Of a stretch of DNA of 64,000 bases, positions 31,685 through 40,823 are shown piece after piece. Under the pieces are notes generated by a model. That model had not been told where the DNA came from. It searched no databases and saw nothing but the letters and a program-made list of their open reading frames with translations. The DNA is from Plantibacter auratus. GTDB lineage: Bacteria; Actinomycetota; Actinomycetes; Actinomycetales; Microbacteriaceae. The DNA lies in assembly GCF_050587365.1 (NCBI RefSeq), contig NZ_JBOBFV010000002.1:868001-932000 (forward strand). The letters are read 5' to 3'. Both the position numbers and the translations under genes were made by a program. How positions within the stretch are numbered: position 1 is the first letter of the stretch; the number at the start of each line of letters is the position of its first letter.

Positions 31685-34246
31685 CTAGAGGCGCGGGTCG
31701 ATGGGCTCGGACTCCATGGCGAGCACGCCGAAGACGGCCTGGTGCACCCGCCAGGTCGGTTCACCGGCGACGAACCGTTCGACCGCCTCGACGCCGAGCG
31801 CGTACTCGCGCAGCGCCATCGACCGCTTGTGGCCGATGTCCCGATCGCGCAGGCGCTCGAGGTTGTGCGGCTCGGTGTAGTCGGGACCGTAGATGATGCG
31901 CAGGTACTCACGCCCGCGCACCTTGATGCCGGGCTGCGCGAGCGACTTCTCACCGCGGACGAGGCCGGCCACAGGCTTCACCACCATGCCTTCGCCGCCC
32001 GCACCGGTCAGCTCCTCCCACCACGTGGTCGCGGCGTCCTCGGAGGTGGATGCGGTGAGGTCGACCTCGACCGAGCGGGTCCGGCGGATCAGCTCCGGGT
32101 CGGCGTCCACGAGGCGGTCGGCGACCGAGAGGTGCCAGGCGTGGTCGCGCCCCAGGTGGCTCGTCCCCGTCGAGGCGAGGAGCTGGAACGGCGCGAGCTG
32201 CACGCCTTCCAAGCCGTTCGAGGGCGCGGTGTACGGGCGGTAGGCCGCGACGTAGGCGTCGGCGGCCTCGGCCCGTCGACGCGTCCGCTCGAGCAGGTCC
32301 GCGATGTCGACACCCGTCGCCGCCGCCTGCTCCAGCACGTGCACGGCCGCCGGGAGTGCAGCAGTCGCGGCAGCTCCGACCGAGGCGTACTGGTCGCGGA
32401 TCAAGCTCTCCGCCTTCACCGACCACGGCAGCAGTTCACTGTCGAAGAGCAGCCAGGAGGCGTCGAGCTCCTCCCAGAGACCGGCTCGCTCCACGGCGGC
32501 GTCGAGCCGGGTCAGGAGCGTCTGCGTCGTCTCCTCGTCGAAGAACGGCCGACCGGTGCGGGTGTGGACGGTGCCACGCCATCCCGTGGGAGCACCGAAG
32601 GGTGCCGGATCACGCGTGAGCAGCACGACGGCACGCGAGCCCATGTGCTTCTCCTCGCAGACCACCCGGTCGAGCCCATCCCGGCGATACGCCTCGAACG
32701 CCTCAGCGGGGTGCTCCAGGAGGTCCTTCCGCTGCGAGGTGCTCGGCGGACTCATCGTCGGCGGCAGGTAGACCAGACGCCGCGGGTCGATCGCGAACCG
32801 GCTCATGACCTCGAGTGCGCCGGCCGCCGCATCTTCGCGGATGCCGACCCGGCCCGAGACACGGGTCTCGACGACCTGCTTGCCGAGGACGTCGTCGATG
32901 CGCAGCAGCCCGGGATCCCGCTGCTCGCCCGCGGGACCGGTCGGGCGGCCGAGCGGCACGACGGGTTCGTACCAGACCTGCTCGGCCGGCACGTCGACGA
33001 CCTCGCACTCCGGCCACCGCAGGGCACTCAGCTTGCCGCCGAAGACGCAGCCGGTGTCGAGGCACATCGTGTTGTTGACCCACTCGGCGTCGAGGGTCGG
33101 CACGTGACCGTAGAGGACGGTCGCCTTGCCGCGGTAGTCCTCCGCCCACGGCAGCCGCACGGGCAGGCCGTACTCGTCGGTCTCCCCCGTGGTGTCGCCG
33201 TACAGCGCGAACGACCGCACCCGCCCGGAGGCGCGTCCGTGATACTGCTCGATCAGTCCGGCGTGCGCGACGACGAGCTTCCCGTCGTCGAGGACGAGGT
33301 GCGCGACGAGCTCGCGACAGAACCGCTCGACCTCTGCTCGGAACTCCTCCGGCTCCTCGGCCAGTTGGGTGAGCGACTCGGCGAGCCCGTGGCTGGTCTG
33401 CACCCGCTTGCCCTGCAGCGCACGGACGAGCTTCGACTCGTGGTTGCCGGGCACGGCCAACGCGTGCCCCGCGCCGACCATCCCCATCGCCAGCCGCAGC
33501 ACGCCAGGAGTGTCCGGCCCGCGGTCGACGAGGTCGCCGAGGAAGATCGCGCGGCGACCCTCGGGATGCGCGGCGTCGACCGGTCGACCCTCCACATCGC
33601 GCTCGATCACGTACCCGAGCTTCGTGAGCAGCGTCTCGAGCTCGCTCCGGCACCCGTGCACGTCGCCGATCGCGTCGAAAGGACCGCGCTCCTGACGGCG
33701 GTCGTTGAGCAGCGGCTCACGGACGAACGACGCCTGCGCGATCGCTTCGACCCCGGAGAGCACGTGGACCTTCCGGAAGCCCTCCTTGCTGAGGTGCCGC
33801 ATCGACCGGCGCAGTTGGTCCTGCTGCCGGGTGATGACGGCCGCGCCGAACGAACGGTCCTCGCGAGCCTTATTGCGCTCGATGCAGACGCGCTCAGGGA
33901 CGTCGAGCACCACGGCGACAGGGAGGACGTCGTGGTTGCGTGCCAGGTCGATGAGCGACTTGCGCGAGGCCGGCTGGACGTTGGTCGCGTCGATGACCGT
34001 GAGGAGCCCGGCGTCCAGGCGGCGCGCGGCGACATCGCGGAGTGCTGCGAAGGCATCGGCGCTGGCGGCCTGGTTGTTCTCGTCGTTGGAGACGAGCCCC
34101 CGGAAGAAGTCGCTCGAAAGCGTCTCGAACCGGCCGAAGTGCGTGGCGGCGAAGGTCGACTTGCCGGACCCGCTCACGCCGATGAGGACCACGAGCGACA
34201 GTTCGGGGATCGGCAGGGCGGCGGGGGTCTGCTCGAGGTCGCTCAT
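31685..34246 (-). CDS. pnkp: Bacterial polynucleotide kinase-phosphatase-ligase (Pnkp)
   Basis: An 853-residue three-domain RNA repair enzyme. Residues 1-180 are a 5'-kinase with P-loop GVSGSGKST (23-31). Residues 185-430 are a metallophosphatase with GDVHGC (194-199), GDLVDRG (237-243), GNHE (267-270) and a late GHVP. From about 480 comes a nucleotidyltransferase/ligase domain whose motif I is Lys533 in EEKHMGSR (KxxG), with GEGMVVKP later as motif IV/V. It heals 5'-OH and 2',3'-cyclic phosphate ends and, with Hen1, seals cleaved RNA such as tRNA. The ATG overlaps the Hen1 stop (ATGA), and the length is standard for the family. Confidence 0.94.
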   Translation of the reverse strand: MSDLEQTPAALPIPELSLVVLIGVSGSGKSTFAATHFGRFETLSSDFFRGLVSNDENNQAASADAFAALRDVAARRLDAGLLTVIDATNVQPASRKSLIDLARNHDVLPVAVVLDVPERVCIERNKAREDRSFGAAVITRQQDQLRRSMRHLSKEGFRKVHVLSGVEAIAQASFVREPLLNDRRQERGPFDAIGDVHGCRSELETLLTKLGYVIERDVEGRPVDAAHPEGRRAIFLGDLVDRGPDTPGVLRLAMGMVGAGHALAVPGNHESKLVRALQGKRVQTSHGLAESLTQLAEEPEEFRAEVERFCRELVAHLVLDDGKLVVAHAGLIEQYHGRASGRVRSFALYGDTTGETDEYGLPVRLPWAEDYRGKATVLYGHVPTLDAEWVNNTMCLDTGCVFGGKLSALRWPECEVVDVPAEQVWYEPVVPLGRPTGPAGEQRDPGLLRIDDVLGKQVVETRVSGRVGIREDAAAGALEVMSRFAIDPRRLVYLPPTMSPPSTSQRKDLLEHPAEAFEAYRRDGLDRVVCEEKHMGSRAVVLLTRDPAPFGAPTGWRGTVHTRTGRPFFDEETTQTLLTRLDAAVERAGLWEELDASWLLFDSELLPWSVKAESLIRDQYASVGAAATAALPAAVHVLEQAAATGVDIADLLERTRRRAEAADAYVAAYRPYTAPSNGLEGVQLAPFQLLASTGTSHLGRDHAWHLSVADRLVDADPELIRRTRSVEVDLTASTSEDAATTWWEELTGAGGEGMVVKPVAGLVRGEKSLAQPGIKVRGREYLRIIYGPDYTEPHNLERLRDRDIGHKRSMALREYALGVEAVERFVAGEPTWRVHQAVFGVLAMESEPIDPRL

Positions 34247-35646
34247 GAGGTGGCCTTCCGGAAGATGGCGAGCTGCGTCGGCGAGCCGAGCTGCGGGTCG
34301 ACGTCGCCGACCGTGCGGTGCTCGACGCCGTAGCGGTACCGCTCGGCCGCAGTGGTGCACCAGGTCGCGAACTCCTGACGGTCCCACTCGAAGCGGTGGT
34401 CCGGGTGCCGGAACGAGCCCGCCGGCAACGAGGGATACAACGCGTTGTATTCGCGGTTCGGCGTCGTGACGATCACGGCTTCGGGAGCCGCAGCACCGAA
34501 GATCGAGGCCTCGAGTGCATCGAGGCGCTCGGCGTCGATGTGCTCGACGACCTCCATGAGCACGATCGCATCGAGTCCGCGCAGCCGGCCGTCGGCGTAG
34601 GTGGCCGAGGACTGCAGCAGCTGGACACGCTCGCGGACGCGATCGCTCGCGTCGCGGAGCCCGAGCCGCTGCGACGCGGCTGCGAGCGCGCGTGCGGAGA
34701 CGTCGGTACCGATCACCGTGCTGACCAAGGGATCCGCCATCAGGCGAGTCAGGAGGGCGCCCTCGCCGCACCCGACGTCGGCGACCGACCGCGCCCGCAC
34801 GTCGGCGAGCGCCTGCAGGACCGCCTCGGCGCGCAGGCCGGCGAGCGCCGGGGCGCGCTTCGTCCGTGAGGCGGTGGCCGCGTCGTCCCCGTCGGCACCG
34901 TCGGTCCGCGCCTCCGGGTCCAGCTGCGACTGCGCATCGGTGACCATCCGCGACTGGTGCGCGAGATACCGCTTGGTGATCAGGTCCCGGTCGGGGTGGT
35001 CGGCCAGCCACCCCTCGCCGGCGCGCAGGAGTTTGCCGACCTCGTCGTCGGAGACCCAGTAGTGCTTGGCGTCGTCGAGGACGGGCAGCAGGACGTAGAG
35101 CTGGCGGAGGGCGTCCGCGAGGCGGAGGTGCCCGGTCAGTTCGAGGTCGACGTATCGCGAGTCGCCCCACGCCGGGACCGTCGGGTCGAGCGGGATCGCC
35201 CGTTCGACGACGGTCCAGCCGAGCGGACCGAAGAGTCGGGTCGCCAGCTGCTCCAGGCCTCGCGACGGCACCGCCGCGACCGTGATCGTCAGCGGGAGCG
35301 CTGCCGCGGCGAGCTCCGGGTGGGAGTCGCTGCGGCCGGTCATGGCGCTGCGGAACACCTGCCCGATCGCGACGGCGACCATCGACGACGACGCGTACGG
35401 TCGGTCGTTCACGTACTGCGAGAGCGACGCGCTGTCACCGCCGCCGAAGCGCTTCTGACGGACGAGCGCGATCGCGTCGACCTCGAGCAGCAGGGCGATG
35501 GTGCATCGCTCGTCGGTCGCCTCCGGGTAGAACACGTGGGCGCGCCCGACGCTGAGGTCGAAGCTCTGCGCCCGCGCGGGATGCTTGCGGACGAGGTGCC
35601 CCAGGTCGGCGGCCGACGGCGCGGTCGAGGTGATGGTGACGAGCAC
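34243..35646 (-). CDS. hen1: 3'-terminal RNA ribose 2'-O-methyltransferase Hen1
   Basis: A 467-residue protein with an N-terminal domain that activates the Pnkp ligase (about residues 1-240) and a C-terminal SAM methyltransferase. The latter shows VADVGCGEGALLTRL (SAM site) and the metal-binding set EVVEHID and FRHPDHRFEW (ExxEH...HxxH), as in plant HEN1. It methylates the 2'-OH of the 3' end before sealing, so the same site cannot be cut again by a ribotoxin. The start is a GTG at 35646. It is the first gene of the Pnkp operon. Confidence 0.93.
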   Translation of the reverse strand: MLVTITSTAPSAADLGHLVRKHPARAQSFDLSVGRAHVFYPEATDERCTIALLLEVDAIALVRQKRFGGGDSASLSQYVNDRPYASSSMVAVAIGQVFRSAMTGRSDSHPELAAAALPLTITVAAVPSRGLEQLATRLFGPLGWTVVERAIPLDPTVPAWGDSRYVDLELTGHLRLADALRQLYVLLPVLDDAKHYWVSDDEVGKLLRAGEGWLADHPDRDLITKRYLAHQSRMVTDAQSQLDPEARTDGADGDDAATASRTKRAPALAGLRAEAVLQALADVRARSVADVGCGEGALLTRLMADPLVSTVIGTDVSARALAAASQRLGLRDASDRVRERVQLLQSSATYADGRLRGLDAIVLMEVVEHIDAERLDALEASIFGAAAPEAVIVTTPNREYNALYPSLPAGSFRHPDHRFEWDRQEFATWCTTAAERYRYGVEHRTVGDVDPQLGSPTQLAIFRKATS

Positions 35647-35710
35647 AGGTCCATCCGTCCGGTCGGCGGCGAGGTTCCTGAAAGCCTAGCCGCGGTCGTG
35701 GTGCGTGCGT

Positions 35711-35765
35711 GAGTCGCCCGAAGCTGCACGGAATTCAGCGATTTCCGTGCAGTTCCGGGCGACTC
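35711..35765 (-). terminator. Long hairpin between the carbohydrate locus and Hen1
   Basis: Arms at 35711-35733 and 35743-35765 match at 21 of 23 positions, with a nine-base loop. The left arm begins GAGTCGCCCGAAGCTGCACG. It overlaps the stop of the DUF624 gene and could end its transcript. Such a long stem could also be a REP-type element. Confidence 0.6.
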
Positions 35766-36384
35766 AGGGCTGCAGGCCTGCCCGCCGCCAGACGAGGAGC
35801 GCGAGGTACGCCAGGAGCGAGGCGCCGAAGAACGGCAGGAGCGTCGGGAACAGGTAACAGAGCAGGGCGAACGTCACTTCGCCGATCAGGAGCAGCAGGG
35901 CTGTGAAGGGCCGCCGGGCGACGAGCGCCCCGGCCCCGACCAGCCATGCCCGGGCCGACGCGTCCGGTTGCAGCGCCGCCGACGCCGGTAGGGCGAGCAG
36001 CAGGAGTCCGAGGGCGAGTGCCACCGGCGCGGTCGCGGCGAGCAGGGCGGTCGCGATCGCCGATCCCTGTTCGAGCTGCGCGGTCAGGAACGCGATGTCG
36101 ACGACGAGCATCGCCATGACCACGACCACCCCGACGCCGAGTGGCAGCGAGCGTCGCCAGGTCGCTGCGAACTCTCGGAAGACGCCGGTGAAGACCGCGT
36201 GCTCCTCGCCGTCGAGCCAGCGTCGCATCGAGCGGCTCGCCGCGATGACCGCGGGGACGGCGGTCACCACACCGAGCGACAGCACTGCAGCGGCCAGACC
36301 TGCCGCCGCGACGTTCATCGGGTGGACGAGCACACCCAGCAGACGGCCTTCCCAGCCGGTGCGCTTGACTGCCATGCCGCTCAT
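35764..36384 (-). CDS. DUF624 (YesL-like) membrane protein
   Basis: A 206-residue protein with about five membrane helices (for example AAAVLSLGVVTAVPAVIAA, LPLGVGVVVVMAMLVVDIAF and ALLAATAPVALALGLLLLAL). The SRSMRRWLDGEEHAVFTGVFREFAATWRRSL loop is typical of DUF624/YesL, a family found next to sugar ABC transporters in pectin and uronate loci. The ATG overlaps the upstream stop (ATGA), so it is the last gene of the operon. Its role is unknown. Confidence 0.85.
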   Translation of the reverse strand: MSGMAVKRTGWEGRLLGVLVHPMNVAAAGLAAAVLSLGVVTAVPAVIAASRSMRRWLDGEEHAVFTGVFREFAATWRRSLPLGVGVVVVMAMLVVDIAFLTAQLEQGSAIATALLAATAPVALALGLLLLALPASAALQPDASARAWLVGAGALVARRPFTALLLLIGEVTFALLCYLFPTLLPFFGASLLAYLALLVWRRAGLQP

Positions 36385-38348
36385 CCTCGCAGCCTCCGTC
36401 CGGCGAAGCCGTTACCGGCCGCGTCCATCCCCTCATGACGTGGTCGCGCTCCATCGAGCCGCACGACCACCTGTTCCACGTCCGTCAGCCCGGGGATCGT
36501 CACCGCCAGTCCCTCGTCGTCCTCGGTCATCGTCGCCGCCGGCGGAACGGACTCACCGAACCGCACGGGTTGGAGCACGGACACGAACCGCGCCGAGTGC
36601 GACGGGGACGAGGTCCGGCGCAGCGTGTGCTGCACCCGCTCGATCTCGAGCCCCGGTGTCGACGAGGTCGGGTTGGCCTGGACCACCGTCGGATGCACGA
36701 CGTCGATTGAATCGACGTCGTCGAGCGAGGTCACGAGGAAGCCGGCAGCGCCGGCGGGTGCGAGCCGACGGCCGTCGTCCAACGGCGCCGCCGGGTGCGT
36801 CGTCTGCAGCAACCAGGTCCAGGAGCGGGCGGTGTCCGCCTCGAGGTCGTCGACGAGGACGAGCGCGCCGCTCGGCGTCCGCACGAGGTGGCGCCGGAGC
36901 CTGCGGACGCCGAGTTCCGGCGCGTACAGGGCGCCGATCTCGCTGACCGTATGCACCCAGTCCCCGGCGAGCGTGACCTCGAGCATCTCGCCGACACGGT
37001 CCTCGGCGAGTCCGGCGTGGACGTCGTAGTGTCCTTCACGCCCGTACCCGGCACCGTCGACGAGCACACCGTTGTGGTGCTCCGTCCGCTTGCGGGAGGA
37101 GTAGCCCTCGTCGATCGCGAGGTACTCGCCTCCACCGAGCAGGACGAACGCGCCCGCGTCGGGATGATGATGACCGGTGTTGAGCGTCGTCCAACCTCGT
37201 TCGCGCCGGTGACGGTGCGACTCCCGCCATGCCCGCCAGCCGCCGCCCGGCGACGCCTTGACCGAGACGAGGGTCGCATCCGCGTCCCACGACGTCCGAC
37301 CGGCCACGAGGCCGAGATCGGGGAAGTACCTGGCCGTCGGGAGCTCCTCAGGACCGATCGCCTCGACCGTGGGGTCGAACCAGAGCAACTCCTGATACGC
37401 CTCGGGCAACACCCCTGGACGGACACCGCTCTGAGACGCCTCCCGCCAGAGGAGGTCGGTGGAGACACGATCTGCCAACCACTGGGCCTGCGGGATCCGG
37501 TACTCGGCGGCCAGCTTCCGGTACAGCGCGATCGAGTGTCCGCTGCGGTGGTCGTGGCAGTCACCGTGATCGACGATGCGCTCGAGGTCCGGAGCGGCCT
37601 GGTGGAGCCGGAACCAGAAGGTTTCCCGGAGGTGCTCGCTCCGCGGGAACCAGTCGACGCCCTCGGCGGCACGCAGCACGTCGAGATAGCTCACCAACCA
37701 CGGCTCGCCGTAGCGCCAGTACACGACGCCCTCGTGGTTCGAGCCGTCGGCCGGCAGGAGGTCGAGGACCTCGTCGAAGTTCACCTTCGCGCGCTCGGCC
37801 CAGGCCAGGGCGCCGGGATGCTCGTCGGCCAGGACGTACCCGGCGGTGGCGAGACCGGTGAAGCAGATCCAGTTGTGGTTCTGCCAGTACGACGACGACC
37901 ACCAGTCGCCCTCGGTCTCGACGGCGAATTCGAACAGGCGGGTGCCCTGCAGGATCAGGCGGTCCCGGAGTCGGGCCCGCTCCCCCACGTCGAGCGCATC
38001 ACCGGCCCAGGCGAGCGCCAGTGACAGTCCGTGGAGCAGCCAGCCGGCATCGAGGTCGTGGTCCGGCAGATGCGCGCGACCCCAGTGCTCGAAGGCCAGT
38101 GGTGGCGCGAGCCAGCGTCGCAGCTCGTCGAGGTACTGCGGCTGCCCGGTCAGCCGGTGGGCGAGCGCGAGGTTCGCCGCGGCGGGGCCGAAGTACGTGA
38201 TCGAGGCCAGCGGGTGCTCCGTCGGGAGCTCGATCCCACGGAGGCGTTCGCATTCGTCGAGCAGGCGACGGAACTCGCGGTGCCGCACGCCGGTCAGCTC
38301 GGCGCGGAGGCGGTCCTCCCGCCCGTCGAGGAGCAGTGGCGGGATCAC
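36381..38348 (-). CDS. Heparinase II/III-family protein (putative polysaccharide lyase)
   Basis: A 655-residue protein. The N-terminal half is an alpha/alpha toroid (LALAHRLTGQPQYLDELRRWL, NWICFTGLATAGYVLADEHP), and the C-terminal half is beta-sandwich with GWTTLNTGHHHPDAGAFVLLGGGEYLAIDEGYSSRKRTEHHNGVLVDG, matching the heparinase II/III histidine motif of the lyase fold. There is no signal peptide, so it acts on imported oligosaccharides. The GTG at 38348 overlaps the upstream stop (GTGA). The family cleaves uronic-acid-containing chains by beta-elimination. The substrate is unknown. Confidence 0.88.
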   Translation of the reverse strand: MIPPLLLDGREDRLRAELTGVRHREFRRLLDECERLRGIELPTEHPLASITYFGPAAANLALAHRLTGQPQYLDELRRWLAPPLAFEHWGRAHLPDHDLDAGWLLHGLSLALAWAGDALDVGERARLRDRLILQGTRLFEFAVETEGDWWSSSYWQNHNWICFTGLATAGYVLADEHPGALAWAERAKVNFDEVLDLLPADGSNHEGVVYWRYGEPWLVSYLDVLRAAEGVDWFPRSEHLRETFWFRLHQAAPDLERIVDHGDCHDHRSGHSIALYRKLAAEYRIPQAQWLADRVSTDLLWREASQSGVRPGVLPEAYQELLWFDPTVEAIGPEELPTARYFPDLGLVAGRTSWDADATLVSVKASPGGGWRAWRESHRHRRERGWTTLNTGHHHPDAGAFVLLGGGEYLAIDEGYSSRKRTEHHNGVLVDGAGYGREGHYDVHAGLAEDRVGEMLEVTLAGDWVHTVSEIGALYAPELGVRRLRRHLVRTPSGALVLVDDLEADTARSWTWLLQTTHPAAPLDDGRRLAPAGAAGFLVTSLDDVDSIDVVHPTVVQANPTSSTPGLEIERVQHTLRRTSSPSHSARFVSVLQPVRFGESVPPAATMTEDDEGLAVTIPGLTDVEQVVVRLDGARPRHEGMDAAGNGFAGRRLRG

Positions 38349-39814
38349 GGCAGCAGCTCCCGTTCGAGGGTTCGTCCGTCGGACAGGCCGACGACCAGGC
38401 GACCCGCATCGAGACGGATCGACGTGATCGGCGACACCTCCGCCTCAGCGAAGACCGACACGAACGTGACCTGCGCGGCCGTCGCCGTCCAGTCGCCGAC
38501 GGCCAGGGGGACGGTCGGGTCGTCCGACGGCCCTCTGCCCGGGGCGTCCAGGAGGACGGACGCGACATCCGCGACATGGTGGCCGTGCAGCCGACGCCCG
38601 GACGGGCCGGACCAGCCGGTGCGCCACCCGTCAACGTGCTGGACGACCTCGAACGGCACGGCGGGTCGGAGGGCGGAAGTGAAGGTCCGGAGCGAGCCGT
38701 CGGCGGTCGCTGCACGGAGCACGTCGATGAGGATCCCGCCGGTGGACTCGACCCGCCGGTCGAGTCGGACGCCGGCGATCGCCTCACTGGAGGACGCGTG
38801 GACGAGCGTCGTGTCGGAAGCATGGTCGACCTCCCAGCGCTCCACGTGGGCCGAACTCTCGAGCTGATCGGCGTCGTCCGCCCGGACGGTCGGGTGCGCC
38901 GTCGTCCTGGCGTAGTAGTCGCGCCGCAAGGCGCTGCCGTACGGCGGGACGCCGGGAGCGGGCTGCCAGGCGACCCCGTCTCCGTACAGGTACAGGGCGA
39001 GGGTGTCGAGATGCCCGTGCGAGCCGCCGTGCGGTCCGGCATCGAGCACCGCCTGCAGGGAGCTCGCCTCGGAGCGCACGACCGCGTAGCCGACGTCGGC
39101 GAAGAGCGCCGAGCCACGGCCGGGTGCGTCACCTGACATCGCGAGCGGTGCCCCGGAGAACCAGCCGTCGAGGAGGTCCTCGAGTCCGTCGTGACCAGCA
39201 CCGATACGACGCCGAGCCCAGGCCTCGACCGCGTCGAGACCGGTCCGATCCCAGAGCTGCCCGGCGAGGACGCAGATCTCCAACACTTCGAGGTGGACGC
39301 CGAGTCGGTCGTACGGGCCGTCGTGCAGCATCGGCAGGCGACCATCCGGTCCGGCGAAGCCGACGAGCACATCGACCATCCGACGCAGCCGGTCGACGAG
39401 GGCCGGATCGAGCGCAGCCGGGTCGGCCCCGGCGAGGGTGAGGAGATAGGCGCGGAGCACGAACAGGTGGTAGTAGGCGGACCCCTCCCACTCCCAGCCG
39501 TCCTGGCCGATGGCGACGGCCGAGTGCACGACCGCCTGCTCGATCCAGCGCGCCTGATCGCCGTGCGGCGCGACTCCGCCCACTGCGGCGAGCGCCCGGG
39601 TGGCCAGGCCACCGGCCGCGTCGAGCCAGGCGACGTAGTTGCTCGTGAGGTCGTCGCGGTCGATGACGATCACCCGACGGGACTCGACGATCGTCTCCAT
39701 GAGGGCCTCGAGCATCGTCGCGACGGGTGTGCCCATCGCCTCCCGGGCCGCCTCGTCCTCGGCGAGCACGACGACCGCGTCGGCGATCTGGGTGGCCCAG
39801 ATCGCTTCGGTCAA
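38345..39814 (-). CDS. Second heparinase II/III-like protein
   Basis: A 489-residue cytosolic protein with an alpha/alpha barrel start (WEWEGSAYYHLFVLRAYLLTLAG, NYVAWLDAAGGLATRALAAVGG) and a C-terminal heparinase II/III-like region (VLDAGPHGGSHGHLDTLALYLYGDG, HGHHVADV). It is related to its neighbour but shorter. The start is problematic: TTG at 39814 is the only start codon near, while the frame stays open back into the permease gene and reads PLITSGPNTSKLFKQA, which looks like true N-terminal sequence. The real start may be non-AUG, or the sequence has an error there. Confidence 0.75.
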   Translation of the reverse strand: MTEAIWATQIADAVVVLAEDEAAREAMGTPVATMLEALMETIVESRRVIVIDRDDLTSNYVAWLDAAGGLATRALAAVGGVAPHGDQARWIEQAVVHSAVAIGQDGWEWEGSAYYHLFVLRAYLLTLAGADPAALDPALVDRLRRMVDVLVGFAGPDGRLPMLHDGPYDRLGVHLEVLEICVLAGQLWDRTGLDAVEAWARRRIGAGHDGLEDLLDGWFSGAPLAMSGDAPGRGSALFADVGYAVVRSEASSLQAVLDAGPHGGSHGHLDTLALYLYGDGVAWQPAPGVPPYGSALRRDYYARTTAHPTVRADDADQLESSAHVERWEVDHASDTTLVHASSSEAIAGVRLDRRVESTGGILIDVLRAATADGSLRTFTSALRPAVPFEVVQHVDGWRTGWSGPSGRRLHGHHVADVASVLLDAPGRGPSDDPTVPLAVGDWTATAAQVTFVSVFAEAEVSPITSIRLDAGRLVVGLSDGRTLERELLP

Positions 39815-39878
39815 CGCCTGCTTGAAGAGCTTGCTGGTGTTCGGTCCGCTCGTGATGAGCGGTGGGCGGGGTCGCCGG

Positions 39879-40823
39879 CTACTTGATGCCGGCGTTCGTG
39901 AACCCCTGGATGAAGTACTTCTGGCAGAACAGGAAGAGGAGGACCATCGGGATGGTCGCCATCGTGGTGCCGGCCATCAGGTATTGCCACTGCGTCCCGT
40001 CGAGCTGTTGGAACACCGCGAGCCCGACCTGGATCACCCTGAGGTCGTCCCTCGTGGTGACGAGGAGCGGCCAGAGGAAGTTGTTCCAGCTCTCCTGGAA
40101 GGTCAGGAGCGCGACCGTCGCGATCGCCGGCTTGATGAGTGGCGTGTAGATCCGCGAGAAGATGCGGAACTCGCTGAGTCCGTCGATGCGCGCGGCCTCC
40201 GCGAGCTCGGTCGGGAGGGAGAGGTAGAACTGGCGGAACAGGAAGATCGCGGTCGCGCTCAGGCCTCCGGGGACGATGAGCGCCCACCAGGTGTTGAGCC
40301 ACCCGGATCCGCCCTGCCCGAGGATGTCGTTCCCGCCGAACAGGGGCATGAACTTCACGAGGAGGAACTGCGGCACGATCTTCGTGTAGGTCGGGATCAT
40401 GAGCATCGCGACGAAGCCGAGGAACACGAGCTCCCGGCCGCGGAAGCGGATCCTGGCCAGCGAGTAGCCGGCCATCGCGGCGAAGATCAGCGTGATGATC
40501 GTGTGCGACGCGGAGATGATGAAGCTGTTCCGGAAGTACGTCGCGAAGGGCGCCGCCTGGAGCGCCTCCGGGTAGTTGCTCCACTCCCACACCTTGGGCA
40601 GGAACGTCGGCGGGAACTCGGCGAGCTCGGCCGGGGACTTCAGCGACGTCGCGATCATCCAGATGAACGGCACGACCATCGTGAGCGCACCGAGCGTGAG
40701 GGCGAGGTTGAGGACGACGCGTCCGATCCACCGTCGGTTCCGACGACGCCCGGCGGGCTTCGTCGGGAAGTCCTCGTGAGCTCCGGTGACGAGCGACCTC
40801 GTCGTGAGCGGTTCGGCGGTCAT
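39879..40823 (-). CDS. Carbohydrate ABC transporter permease (MalG-like, CUT1)
   Basis: A 314-residue inner-membrane permease with six helices. The cytoplasmic EAA loop is ELAEAARIDGLSEFRIFSRIYTPLIKP, and the N-terminus LTMVVPFIWMIATSLKSPAEL is that of CUT1 MalG-type subunits. The ATG overlaps the MalF-like gene stop (ATGA). No ATPase gene lies in this operon, so it probably uses a shared MsiK-type ATPase. Confidence 0.92.
   Translation of the reverse strand: MTAEPLTTRSLVTGAHEDFPTKPAGRRRNRRWIGRVVLNLALTLGALTMVVPFIWMIATSLKSPAELAEFPPTFLPKVWEWSNYPEALQAAPFATYFRNSFIISASHTIITLIFAAMAGYSLARIRFRGRELVFLGFVAMLMIPTYTKIVPQFLLVKFMPLFGGNDILGQGGSGWLNTWWALIVPGGLSATAIFLFRQFYLSLPTELAEAARIDGLSEFRIFSRIYTPLIKPAIATVALLTFQESWNNFLWPLLVTTRDDLRVIQVGLAVFQQLDGTQWQYLMAGTTMATIPMVLLFLFCQKYFIQGFTNAGIK

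Noticed and set aside
36903..39136. Large plus-strand open frames over the heparinase-like genes
   Set aside because: They are antisense to genes with clear families, lack starts with ribosome sites and have unusual composition. They are shadows caused by high GC.
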